A stretch of DNA of 64,000 nucleotides, from positions 19,492 through 83,491 of the forward strand of contig CATWBO010000003.1 in assembly GCA_958349055.1 (NCBI GenBank), read 5' to 3'. Position numbers and translations under genes: made by a program. Shown here piece after piece: positions 17,005-26,400 of this stretch. The DNA is from an uncultured bacterium. GTDB taxonomy: Bacteria; Actinomycetota; Coriobacteriia; Coriobacteriales; Coriobacteriaceae. How positions within the stretch are numbered: position 1 is the stretch's first letter; every line of letters begins with the position of its first letter. The notes under the pieces are model-generated. The model was not told the origin of the DNA, did not search any database, and saw only the letters and a program-made list of their open reading frames with translations.

Positions 17005-17048
17005 CTCGTGGTGGTTCTAAGTGTAAAGCCTTCTACGACCGGTAGCCG

Positions 17049-17273
17049 CTAGACAAACAGCACGTGCGCGAGCAGGGCGCACACGCACACCGCTCCAAAT
17101 ACCAGTGCCACGATCGAAATAACGCGATCGGCCATGTCCATGTTGGCACGATTCGTAAAGAACCGATCTTCGGCGGCGTCGGCGCGTGCCTCACGCACCA
17201 TCTCGGCAACCACCTCGCGGCCATCAAGCATCCTTGCATCCATGTTTGCCTCCCCGGCCCCAATCTTGTCCAT
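17049..17273 (-). CDS. Small single-span membrane protein next to kup
   Basis: A 74-residue protein with a charged N-terminal half (residues 1-47) and one strong hydrophobic segment near the C-terminus (about 49-73, ending CALLAHVLFV). I do not recognise a family. It starts 31 nt after the kup stop on the same strand and ends before a terminator hairpin, so it is probably co-transcribed with kup. GGAG lies about 12 nt before the ATG. It could be an accessory or regulatory subunit of the transporter; that is inference from position only. Confidence 0.6.
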   Translation of the reverse strand: MDKIGAGEANMDARMLDGREVVAEMVREARADAAEDRFFTNRANMDMADRVISIVALVFGAVCVCALLAHVLFV

Positions 17274-17304
17274 CGAAAACCAACTCCATGCAACCCGTCG
17301 GCGC

Positions 17305-19332
17305 CTACGGGCGCTCGTTGGGGGCCAGGCGCTGCATCTTGCTCACGGCCTTAAACTTGGTGAACAGCGGCACATACTCAAAGCTCACGTTGGAGTTCTC
17401 CAGACCGTACCAGCGCGCCGGCGTGCCGGCGGCGCGGCGGATAATGTACTTGAGCGTGATGGCCGTACGCTCGCTCGGCTCCACGTCGCTTTCGGGTGCC
17501 AGAAGCTTGCGGATCATGACGAACTTGAACGTGCCGATGTTGCCCGGATCCTTGTAGACCGAGTAGTCATGCGTCTGCGCCGGCAGCTCGCCGGTGGCAG
17601 CCAGGTCCTGAACGACCTGACGCAGGTAGGCATTGACGCGCTGGTTGATCTTGTAGCCCAGGTACAGATGCACGCGGAACACGTAGTCGGTGCCGAACGT
17701 CTCGACCGAATAGGCAAAGGTATGCGGCTCGTCCATGGTCTCGACGTTCACGAACCACCAGGCGCGGGCACGCTTGGGATGCTTGTCCAAGATCGAGTAG
17801 ACGATATCACGGTCGATGTAATCGGTATGGGTGTCCTTGGTCAGGTACACGATGTTGTCGCTCATGCGCTCGTAACGGTCGTCGTCGCGCAGACGCTTGA
17901 GCTGCGGCAGATAGCTGCGCAGCGGCAGCAGCGTAAACTGGCGCTGCTCGACCGCCGTGCCGTTGTACCAGCACACCATGACGCCCATGATGAGCGCGGC
18001 CATGAGGATGGTGAAGTAGCCGCCGTGGAAGAACTTGGTGAGCGAACTCACAAAGAAGAAGCCCTCGAGCAAAAGGAAGAAAGCGGCGAAGACCCACGGT
18101 GCGACTTTGAGCTTGCGCTCCTCGTGCAGGTAGAAGAAGAGCAGCAGCGTGGTGCACATCATGGTGAGCGTAATGGCCAGACCGTAGGCAGCCTCCATGT
18201 GCGCCGAGTTTTGGAACAGCAGCACCACGATGACGCAGCCCACGAGCATGACGTTGTTGACCATGGGAATGTAGAGCTGGCCCTTGGTCTCGGCCGGATA
18301 GAAGACCTGCATGTGCGGCATGAGGTCCAGACGGCTGGCCTCGGACACCAGCGAGAACGCGCCGGTGATGAGTGCCTGCGAGGCGATGATGGCCGCGATG
18401 GTGGAAAGGCCGACAGCAAACGGGCGCAGGCCGGGAGCGAGCATCTGGTAGAACGGGTTGAGGTCGGCAATGCCCATGAGCTCCGGGTTGGCAGCATTGT
18501 TGATAAGCCAAGCGCCCTGGCCCATGTAGGACAGCAGCAGGCAGCACTTTACAAACGGCCAGGTGGCGTAGATGTTGCCGCGGCCCACATGGCCCATGTC
18601 GGAGTAGAGTGCCTCGGCGCCGGTGGTGGCGAGGAAGCAGCTGCCCAAGATCATGATGCCCGCGTGGTTGTTGGGGCTCAGCAAAAAGGCAATGCCGCGC
18701 ACCGGGTTGAGGCACAGCAGCACGGCGGGATGCTGGAAGACAAAAAACAGACCCGTGCCGCCCAGGAACAGGAACCACAGCGTCATGATGGGGCCAAAGG
18801 CATGACCGATCTTGGCCGTACCGATGCGCTGCACCAAGAAGAGCACGATGATAATGGCAAGCGTGATGGCGACAACGCGACCCTGGTCATCGCCCAGCAC
18901 GGCGTGCACCGCCGGGATGGTGCGCAGACCCTCGATTGCCGTGGTCACGGTGACGGCCGGCGTGAGGATGCCGTCGGCAAGCAACGCGGCACCGCCCAGC
19001 ATGGCGGGGATGATGAGCCACTTGCCGCAGCGCTTGACTAGGCTGTACAGGGCAAAGATGCCGCCCTCGCCGTGGTTGTCGGCGCGCAGCGAGATGAGCA
19101 CGTACTTGATGGTCGTCAGCAGCGTAACCGTCCACACGACAAGGGAGAGCGCACCGAGCACGAACTCCTCCGTCACGCTTCCGATGCCGCCGTTGCCGGC
19201 AACGAGTGCCTTGGTTACATACATGGGGCTGGTGCCGATATCGCCATACACCACGCCCAGCGTGACGAGCATCGCCGAGATGCTCACCGGGATCGCAGCG
19301 TGCGAAGCTGTCTCTTTGGCCTTTTGTTCCAT
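17305..19332 (-). CDS. kup: Kup-family potassium uptake protein
   Basis: A 675-residue K+ symporter. The signature VYGDIGTSPMY lies near residue 30. About 12 membrane segments cover residues 15-440, followed by a soluble C-terminal domain of about 230 residues. The stretch LLADGILTPAVTVTTAIEGL is highly typical of KUP proteins. The ATG at 19332 is chosen because GGGAGGAAA precedes it; the upstream ATG at 19350 lies inside that ribosome binding site. A TATAAT box stands at 19368-19373. A KdpD/KdpE-like pair follows downstream, which ties the system to potassium homeostasis. Confidence 0.95.
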   Translation of the reverse strand: MEQKAKETASHAAIPVSISAMLVTLGVVYGDIGTSPMYVTKALVAGNGGIGSVTEEFVLGALSLVVWTVTLLTTIKYVLISLRADNHGEGGIFALYSLVKRCGKWLIIPAMLGGAALLADGILTPAVTVTTAIEGLRTIPAVHAVLGDDQGRVVAITLAIIIVLFLVQRIGTAKIGHAFGPIMTLWFLFLGGTGLFFVFQHPAVLLCLNPVRGIAFLLSPNNHAGIMILGSCFLATTGAEALYSDMGHVGRGNIYATWPFVKCCLLLSYMGQGAWLINNAANPELMGIADLNPFYQMLAPGLRPFAVGLSTIAAIIASQALITGAFSLVSEASRLDLMPHMQVFYPAETKGQLYIPMVNNVMLVGCVIVVLLFQNSAHMEAAYGLAITLTMMCTTLLLFFYLHEERKLKVAPWVFAAFFLLLEGFFFVSSLTKFFHGGYFTILMAALIMGVMVCWYNGTAVEQRQFTLLPLRSYLPQLKRLRDDDRYERMSDNIVYLTKDTHTDYIDRDIVYSILDKHPKRARAWWFVNVETMDEPHTFAYSVETFGTDYVFRVHLYLGYKINQRVNAYLRQVVQDLAATGELPAQTHDYSVYKDPGNIGTFKFVMIRKLLAPESDVEPSERTAITLKYIIRRAAGTPARWYGLENSNVSFEYVPLFTKFKAVSKMQRLAPNERP

Positions 19333-19367
19333 AAGCCGGTTTCCTCCCAACTTTAATGTTCGAAGGG

Positions 19368-19373
19368 ATTATA
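19368..19373 (-). promoter_or_regulatory. Putative -10 box of kup
   Basis: TATAAT reads on the minus strand, 36 nt before the kup start. The -35 position 17 nt upstream (CGTGTA) is poor, which suggests an activated promoter. Confidence 0.5.
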
Positions 19374-19470
19374 GGTAATCGGCCCATGCTTACACGGCAC
19401 TGTTTGTCCAGCTAGATAAACATTTATGCGGCCTTTATGCCAGCCTGACGCAACTGCAATGAATATGGCA

Positions 19471-19492
19471 AAGGGGCAGCCCCTTTGTCACA
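19471..19492. repeat. Partial copy of the GGGAC/TGTCACA palindrome
   Basis: AAAGGGGC and GCCCCTTT form a hairpin followed by GTCACATCCGTCACATCC. This resembles half of the palindromes at 6095-6126 and 58340-58373. It lies just past the end of the nitroreductase gene, in its 3' region, and may serve as its terminator. Confidence 0.55.
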
Positions 19493-19505
19493 TCCGTCAC
19501 ATCCG

Positions 19506-20381
19506 TTACTTGCCGAGCCAGTTTTTGAACCACCACTCCATGGATCGGCTCATCTCGGCCATAAAGGGACTCGTGTGCTTGCGCGTGTATATGTCCACCA
19601 CGCGCTCGCCCACCTCACGGGCATGCGGGCGGAACATCGCATCCATCTCGGTCACCTGCGCATCCATGGTCGCGGCATCCGCACGGCAGTAACGCTCCTC
19701 GTGCACCAGGTTCACCACGGGATGCGCGATCGCCGGACGCTCCTTGCGGGGCGTGCCGATGATGAGCATCGACAGCGGCATGGTGTAGGGCGGCAAATCG
19801 AGCAGCGCGGCAACCTCCTCGGCGTTCTCGACGATGTCGCCGATGTAGCAGCTCCCCAGCCCCAGGGCCTCGGCGGCGACCACGGCGTTTTGCGCAGCGA
19901 TCACGGCATCCTGGGCCGCGATGGCAAAGTCGCCCAAACCCGGCGCGCGGCGGGGCGCCTTGCCCGTGCGTTCGACGAACTCGGGCTCAAAGCAGCCAAC
20001 ATGCTCAAACAGGTCGATCCACTTGGCGTAGTCGACTACAAATATAAGTGCCCACGGGGCCTTGGCGATCATGGGCTGGTGGTCGCACAGGTCGGCCAAG
20101 CGGTCGAGCGTGGCCTGCTCGCGAATGCTCACGATGGAGTACATCATCATGGCGCCTGCCGACGGCGCGCGGCTCGCCGCGTGCAGGATCGCCGCGCGCT
20201 GCTCGTCGGTCACTGCCACGGGGCGCTCGTCATCATCGCGCGCAAAGGCACGCGTGGAAGAACGGTGCTCCAAGATATCCAGCACCGCATTGCCTGTAGC
20301 TTCGACCGGATAGCCGCCGGCGTCCACGCCCGCAGTTCCATCGCAGCACTCGACATCCGTCTTGCAAACCTGCTCGTTCAT
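19506..20381 (-). CDS. Nitroreductase-family protein
   Basis: A 291-residue FMN-dependent nitroreductase-like protein. The core begins near residue 33 with LDILEHRSSTRAFA (the FMN-binding R-S-T-R pattern) and continues with ASRAPSAGAMMMYS. The middle has NAVVAAEALGLGSCYIGDI, typical of the fold. A roughly 30-residue Cys-containing leader precedes it, and the C-terminus is longer than in 170-200 residue relatives. It should reduce nitro groups, quinones or other small electrophiles with NAD(P)H. A GAGG-rich site precedes the ATG. It is divergent from the LTA-synthase-like gene. Confidence 0.88.
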   Translation of the reverse strand: MNEQVCKTDVECCDGTAGVDAGGYPVEATGNAVLDILEHRSSTRAFARDDDERPVAVTDEQRAAILHAASRAPSAGAMMMYSIVSIREQATLDRLADLCDHQPMIAKAPWALIFVVDYAKWIDLFEHVGCFEPEFVERTGKAPRRAPGLGDFAIAAQDAVIAAQNAVVAAEALGLGSCYIGDIVENAEEVAALLDLPPYTMPLSMLIIGTPRKERPAIAHPVVNLVHEERYCRADAATMDAQVTEMDAMFRPHAREVGERVVDIYTRKHTSPFMAEMSRSMEWWFKNWLGK

Positions 20382-20595
20382 CGCCTCGTCCTCGCCAATT
20401 CTTTAAGAAGCCTTTACGTTTCCGTGTAATTCCCGTCCATTATCGCGCAGGTCGCCACTCCATTGCGCAACACTGCCACATGTGCGCGTTATTATGGCTG
20501 GTTGTTGTACGCAGCCCTCAAATGCTGCGCATATCTTGGTAACAATCGGGTAAACCCCCGCTTTCGTAGGTTCTAAGTTTGTGAGGAGTCTCAGC

Positions 20596-22896
20596 ATGTT
20601 CGCAGCCGCTATCTCGCTCGTCGGTCTTGCGGCGACCGTCTACCTTGTCTTGCGCGAGGCCAAGGCCATTCGCGCCCAGTCGGGCACCGTCGCCAAGAGC
20701 GCTCTTGGGTGGAGCGTCGCCTTTGGCCTGTTCCAGCTCTTTTTGACCGTCTGGGGCGCCATTGGCCTCGTGGCGCAAAACGAGCCGCTCGCCTTTGTGA
20801 TGCTCATCCTGACCAACGCCATTCTCACCGGCTGCGCCTGGGCGAGCATCGCCCGCGATCGCATCGCACCGCGCGTCTTTGCGTTCGCCGCGCCCGACGC
20901 CCCCGCCCCCACGGGCAAGCTCGCCCGCCTGCGCGGCGCCTTTGTGGGCAAACCGCTCGTCGCCGCCGTGCTCTGCCTGCTGCTCGCCGGCGTCTTTGCG
21001 CTGCTGGGCATGGAGGTCTCGTCCAACCACGACTTTACCTGGGTCTACCCCCTGTGCATCCTGCTCGAGTGGGCCATCATCACCGCGCTCATGGCCGGCC
21101 TGTTCTTCCTGTTCCAGCGCCACGGCGCAGCTCCGGCAGTCCTGGCCTTCGCCCTCTTTGTCCTAGGCATTGCCGAGTATTTCGTCATCACGTTTAAATC
21201 CATGCCCATCCAGCCGGGCGACCTTTCGGCCATTTCCACCGCCGCCGCGGTCGCCGGCAACGGCTACACCTTCTCCATCTCGCTGTTCTGCGTGCTGTCC
21301 ATGGGCTTTACCGCCATCGGCATGCTGCTGTGCGAGTACGCCGGCCTGGTGGCGCCGCACCGCCAGAAGGGTGCCGCCAACGCCAAGCGCATGCTGCTCA
21401 CCAACCTGCTCGTCGCCGTGCTGTGCCTGGGCGGCGTGACCGCGCACGTCACGCTCATCGACTACTACAACACCCTCGGCATCACCGTCTACACCTGGCG
21501 CCCGCTCGAGAGCTACTGGCGCGAGGGCTACCTGCCCGCCTTTATTAGTGCGGCGCAGTCCATCAAGCCGCCCAAACCCGCCGACTACTCTGTCGACGAC
21601 GCCAAGGCCACGCTCAAAAAGTATACCAAGGCCTACGACAAGTCCGATGCCGCCAAGAGCGACGAGCGCGCCGCAGCAAAGGAGCAGTTCGATAGCGAGA
21701 AGCCCACGGTCATCGCCATCATGAACGAGACGTTCTCGGACCTGTCGATCTACCAGAACATGCGCGCCGGCTACGAGGGCCCGCAGTACTTTAAGAGCCT
21801 GTCCAACTGTCTCAGCCGCGGCAAGCTCTACGTGAGTGCCTACGGCGGCGGCACCGCCAATACCGAGTTTGAGTTCCTGACCGGCAACTCCATGGCCAAC
21901 CTGGGCTCGGGCGTGTACCCCTACACCATCTACAACATGGAAACGACCGAGAACCTGGCCGAGCAATTCAAGTCGCTCGGTTATGCCACCACGGCCATGC
22001 ACCCCAACCACGCGACCAACTGGAACCGCGAGAACGTCTACAAGGACTTTGGCTTTGACCAGTTCCTGTCCATCAACGACTTCCAGGGCGCCGATACCCT
22101 GCGCGGCATGGTGACCGACCAGGCGACCTACGACAAGATTCTTGAGTTGCTCAACCAGAACGCCGACCCGCAGTTTATCTTCGATGTGACCATGCAGAAC
22201 CACTCGGGCTACGACACGGGTCTGGTGCCGCTCGACAAGCAGGTGCACCTGAACATCGACACGACCGACCTGGATGCCAAGACCGTCGAGGACGGCACGC
22301 TGTCCGATGTTGACGAGTATGTCTCGTGCATCGAGCAGTCCGACCAGGCGCTGCGCTACTTCCTCAACGCCCTGAGCAAGCTCGACCGCAAGGTGGTCGT
22401 GGTGTTCTGGGGCGACCACCAGCCGTTCTTCCCGTCTAAGTTCAACGACAAGTGGTTTACCGACGAGGACGACGCCACCCATCAGGAGCGCCTGTGGCAG
22501 ACCGACTACATCATTTGGGCTAACTACGACGTTGCCGGTTGTGACCAGACGAGCGAGGTCGACGACCTGTCCACCAACTACCTGTCCACCCAGCTGATGC
22601 AACTGATCGGCGCCCCGCTCTCCGATTACCAGAAGGCGCACATGACGCTGCGCGAGTCGCTGCCCGCCATCAACTCCGTGGGCTACGAGGACGCCAGCCT
22701 GCGCTGGGCGCTCTCCTCCAACGTCACCGGAGACGACGCCGTTGCCGCCGCTGCCACCAAGGCGCGCGAGGATTACGCCAAGATGCAGTACTACGAGATG
22801 TTCCGCGACGGCAAGAACGTCTACACCGAGCACTTCCAGACCGAGGCCAACGAGACCGACCCCAACCTGGCGCCGGGCACAACCAAGATCAAGTAG
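20596..22896 (+). CDS. LTA synthase-like membrane sulfatase
   Basis: A 766-residue membrane enzyme. Several membrane segments occupy residues 1-300, and an extracellular alkaline-phosphatase/sulfatase fold follows (about 370-650). NETFSDL carries the first metal ligand, GTANTEFEFLTGNS the likely catalytic Thr, and FWGDHQPF the late metal site. LtaS-type enzymes transfer glycerol-phosphate from phosphatidylglycerol to build lipoteichoic acid or related polymers. The ATG at 20596 has GAGGAG upstream. At 766 residues it is longer than S. aureus LtaS (about 650), mostly at the N-terminal membrane part. It could instead be another phosphoglycerol transferase. Confidence 0.9.
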   Translation: MFAAAISLVGLAATVYLVLREAKAIRAQSGTVAKSALGWSVAFGLFQLFLTVWGAIGLVAQNEPLAFVMLILTNAILTGCAWASIARDRIAPRVFAFAAPDAPAPTGKLARLRGAFVGKPLVAAVLCLLLAGVFALLGMEVSSNHDFTWVYPLCILLEWAIITALMAGLFFLFQRHGAAPAVLAFALFVLGIAEYFVITFKSMPIQPGDLSAISTAAAVAGNGYTFSISLFCVLSMGFTAIGMLLCEYAGLVAPHRQKGAANAKRMLLTNLLVAVLCLGGVTAHVTLIDYYNTLGITVYTWRPLESYWREGYLPAFISAAQSIKPPKPADYSVDDAKATLKKYTKAYDKSDAAKSDERAAAKEQFDSEKPTVIAIMNETFSDLSIYQNMRAGYEGPQYFKSLSNCLSRGKLYVSAYGGGTANTEFEFLTGNSMANLGSGVYPYTIYNMETTENLAEQFKSLGYATTAMHPNHATNWNRENVYKDFGFDQFLSINDFQGADTLRGMVTDQATYDKILELLNQNADPQFIFDVTMQNHSGYDTGLVPLDKQVHLNIDTTDLDAKTVEDGTLSDVDEYVSCIEQSDQALRYFLNALSKLDRKVVVVFWGDHQPFFPSKFNDKWFTDEDDATHQERLWQTDYIIWANYDVAGCDQTSEVDDLSTNYLSTQLMQLIGAPLSDYQKAHMTLRESLPAINSVGYEDASLRWALSSNVTGDDAVAAAATKAREDYAKMQYYEMFRDGKNVYTEHFQTEANETDPNLAPGTTKIK

Positions 22897-22923
22897 TGAC
22901 CAGCTGCGAGTTCATAACTGAAA

Positions 22924-23053
22924 CGTCTGTCCGGGCGGAGGCATATAAGGTTCCCTGCTCGGACAGTCCTGCGCAAGACGGAGGCCACATTAAGTGGCCT
23001 CCTTTGCGTGCGGAACTCGCGATGAACCTTATATGCCTCCGCCCGGACAGACG
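22924..23053. repeat. Hairpin element A, copy 1: unique 29-bp outer arms around a conserved core
   Basis: The outer arms at 22924-22952 and 23025-23053 are perfect 29-bp inverted repeats. The core between them holds GGAGGCCAC-ATTAA-GTGGCCTCC and flanking blocks CAGTCCTGCGCAAGAC and TTTGCGTGCGGAACTCGCG. Element A' at 27987-28115 carries the same core in reverse orientation, with compensatory changes in the inner stem (GAAGGCC/GGCCTTC). Its outer arms are entirely different. It lies between the sulfatase gene and the large surface protein gene, which are convergent. Confidence 0.9.
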
Positions 23054-23105
23054 CCCTGTTGTTGGAGCGCGGCTTGTCATGGGGGTACCCGCAACATATA
23101 TAAGT

Positions 23106-23140
23106 TGAAGGCCACGTTATGTGGCCTTCTTTGTTTGCGG
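23106..23140. repeat. Partial core of hairpin element A
   Basis: GAAGGCCACGTTATGTGGCCTTC followed by TTTGTTTGCGG repeats the inner stem and right flank of element A without the long outer arms. It leads directly into the first tandem repeat unit. Confidence 0.75.
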
Positions 23141-23368
23141 AAAGTGTGTCCCGGAATTCTTGTCTGGAATGGGATGCAGTTTCCGCTTGGGACCCGATTG
23201 GGAAAGTGTGTCCCACTATTCAGCTGGATTCCGGGATGTATTTTCCGGTTGAGGCTCGTTGGGAAAGTGCGTCCCGGTCTGGGCGCTCAAACTGGGATGG
23301 ATTTTCCGGATGAGGGCTTGACGGAAAATGTGTCCCGTTCCGGGCGCTAATTGTGGGATGGGATTTCC
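23139..23368. repeat. Tandem array B: four 61-62 bp units
   Basis: GGGATG(N)4TTTCC motifs start at 23171, 23233, 23294 and 23355. Their near-complements GGAAA(N)4TCCC start at 23139 (14 nt), 23200, 23261 and 23323. The period is 61-62 nt throughout. Each unit contains the motif in both orientations, so neighbouring blocks can form hairpins. The same unit recurs, in the same orientation, at 27666-27927 on the other side of the surface protein gene. Confidence 0.9.
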
Positions 23369-23390
23369 GCTTGCGGAATCTTCAGTTGAG

Positions 23391-23431
23391 AAAACCCGGG
23401 TAGCCAAGTTGTTTGGCTACCCGGGTTTTTG
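23391..23431. terminator. Terminator of the large surface protein gene
   Basis: AAAACCCGGGTAGCCAA and TTGGCTACCCGGGTTTTT form a near-perfect 17-bp stem with a five-base loop. A- and T-runs on the two sides allow it to work in both directions. It stands 26 nt past the stop of the surface protein gene on the minus strand. Confidence 0.88.
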
Positions 23432-23456
23432 GGTTGTCGATATGTTCGACTGGCTA

Positions 23457-26400
23457 CTAGTGGATCTTGCGGCGCTTGATCAGCATGATGAGGGCTATCA
23501 CTACGAGCGTTGCTCCCGCTGCTGCTGCGATGGCGACCATGGCGAATGTTTGGTCGCCGGTGTTTGCGAGGTTCTTCGCTGCGGTCGTAGTCTTGACCTT
23601 GGTGTCGGTCTTAGCTCCGTTGTCGGACTTGGGCTTGTCCGGGTTCGTCGGGGTCTCAGGAGTCTCGGGGTCCTTTGAGTCCTCGGAATCGGTTGGGCCG
23701 GCGGTGTTCACCAGGGTATGGTCCAGGAACTTCTTCGCGGTGCCACTCGCCTGCAAGAACAGGCGAGTGCGGATCGGGGCAGCGTTCACCGTTGTGGGCG
23801 CTGTCTCTTCGGCCGTGATGTTCACCAGCGTCACGCCGGTATCGAGGCCGACGTCGTTGTATCCCACATGGCAGTAGTACTGCGCACCGTCATCATTTGC
23901 AGTCAGGTCGAGCTCAAGCGTCGAGGCCGTTCCGGCTGCGAGGCTGCCATCGGCACCCACGCGCTTGAACTCGGTCTCGCCACGTCCCTTGCGGTACCAG
24001 ATATACGTCGGCGCCAGCTCCGTCTCGACACCATCGGCGCCGCGCTGCGTCACGTGGCCGATCGCCAAGAGCGTCAGATGGCTCCCCGCCGTGCGCTCGA
24101 TCGAGGAATCATACTCGAGGGCTGCCCTCTCCGCAGTATCTGCCGCAGGTCCGCTCACGGTCATCGTCATGCCGTCGGGCATCGTCTTGACCGTAATGAT
24201 CGCCGAGCGAATGCCCGTTTCTGTCGTTGAGCCGTTCTTTACAGCGGCGATGGCGAATCGATACTCCGTATTGGGCTGCAGCCCATCCCACTTGAGCGAG
24301 GTCTGCGTGTTGTCGGCGATCTTCCAGCTGTTCACAACCGCGTCTGCCGCATTGCTCTGCAGCATGCCCACGCCGTAGCTAAAGCCACTCTTGTTTGCGA
24401 GTACATCGTCCCAGCTAAACGTAACGCTGGTCGAATCGACGGCGTTTGCCGTAAAGCCCGTCACGGCCGGTGCCTTGGGCATCTCGACGTCCTTAACGTC
24501 ATAGCCCACGATCCAGAACTGATCGGTGTCCTTGGTGCCGAGTTTGTCGCCCGAGCCGTCCTCGAACTTGTCGACATCCACCGCGTTGACGCCCAAGCGC
24601 CACGCAAAGCCGTACTTATCCTTCGCGGCCTCGGGCAGGTTGTCGACGGTGCCGCCGTATTCGGTCGATTCACTCGAGGAGTTACCCGTAGTAAAGCCGG
24701 CGTTGGCACCAAAGCACAGGCCGCCAAATAACTCGTGCTTTGCAAGCTTCGCGCCCATGACAACGCTGCCGTTCAGCGTAAAGCCGTACTCAAACTCCTG
24801 CTCCTCGCCCTCCTCGACTTCGATGGTCTGCGTAGTGCTCGCCCCCGACTGCGCGACAGCACCGCTATACCCATCGTACGTGTAAGCGCGCGTCACGCCG
24901 GGCTTGCCCAGACCAAAGGAATCTTGCACGGGAGTCGTGCCGTTGAGCGCCGTGTAATAGCTGTCGGGTTCTCCCGACCGGTTGGTCAAAAAGTAGCTGA
25001 GCGGCGTCATGTTGTGCTGTTTGGCAATGCGGTCATAGGCCTCGACATTAACGACCGAGGTCTGCGCGCCGAGCGACACGGGCGCCGCCATCACGCCCTT
25101 GCCACCAGTTTCCTCATTTTCGATCTCGTACTCGTAATAGACCATCGGAATCGTGTAGAGCACGGCCTTGTCGCCTTCGCCGGCATGCGACTCATAACTT
25201 ACGCTGGCGCTCACTGTGCGCTCGCTCCGGTAGTCATAGCATCCCTCAGCGGCAAAATCGACCGAAGCATTAATCGCCACCAGGGGCGGACCGGTCTGCA
25301 CCTCGACGGCAACGCCCAACTCGGCGCCAATAGTGCCGCCGTGAATCTGCCCCGTGCTCGTGCCCTCGCCATATTCCGTGCCGCCCAACACCAGATAGCC
25401 GTATGCCTGCTCCAGATCCTCAACATAGGGAGCATCCTGCAGCACGGCGAGCACGCGCGGGTTGGTATAGACCTTGTAGCGGTCCTTGTACGTAATCTTG
25501 ACGCTGTCGTTGTCGACATCGGGCAGCGCGAGCGAGATAAACGTGCCGTAGGTAGTGCCGCGACGGTTGCTCTCGCTAATCACCTGCTCCTCGCCGCGGC
25601 GCACCTTTCCGTTCTCGTCAAGCGAAAAATGCGAGGCGGTCATCCAATAGTAGTCATCGTTCTTGCGCAGGTCCTCGTCGCGGTGCTTGCCCACCACGGC
25701 GATAAAGCTCTCGTTATAGCGGTCCGAACCCGAGACGCTGCCCGCCTTAACGTCGCTGATCCACACCTGCTCGATACCCTTGTGGTCATGCTTGTTGCTG
25801 CTGTTGTATTGCTGACCGCTCATGCTCATGGTTCCGACCATGGAACCCAAGCCCTGGGCCCCGCTCTGCGCCGTGTTGCAGGCAAAGTCGCGGAACACAT
25901 CGCCGCCCACGAGCACCTCGTCGACCGCCGGCTGCTCGGACAGACCGTCAAGGTTGGCAGTGGCAAGGGCAATAGGTGCCAAGGTGCACGGATAGCGCTT
26001 ATCCTGAGCACTATCCTTCCATGCGCTGTTGGGCACATGCATCAGTCCATAGGAGGCGAGGAGCCCGTCTCTGTATTCCTTGCAATCGGAAAGTTTGAAC
26101 TCGCCAGACTCCGAGTCAAAATACGCGTAGCGGTACAGCGCGCCGTACAGCCCCTTGCTGCCGTCAGAGGCGCCGTAATCAAAAGTGCTGCTTTGCCAGT
26201 CATAGCCCGCAAGAATAAGGCCCGTGACGGTTTCACCCGTCTTCTTTCCTTCTTCATCGTAGGCGGCAAACGTGCCGAACGTCGCATTCGCGGAGACCAT
26301 GGTCTTGCCGTTCGCGGAGAGGGAGATTGCGCCCGCGTCACCCAGAGCATCGACATGGACGAGCGCACCCTTGGATGCATCCCACGAGAACAGCTCGCAA

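Noticed and set aside
19333..19505. c-di-AMP (ydaO-type) riboswitch before kup
   Set aside because: The leader is too short from the TATAAT box (about 30 nt), and none of the conserved blocks are seen.
22994..23350. 118-codon frame across the tandem repeats
   Set aside because: It is only a translation of repeated DNA; no start signal or domain.
23139..23368. CRISPR array
   Set aside because: The period is regular, but the would-be spacers are similar to each other, motifs occur in both orientations, and no cas genes are near.
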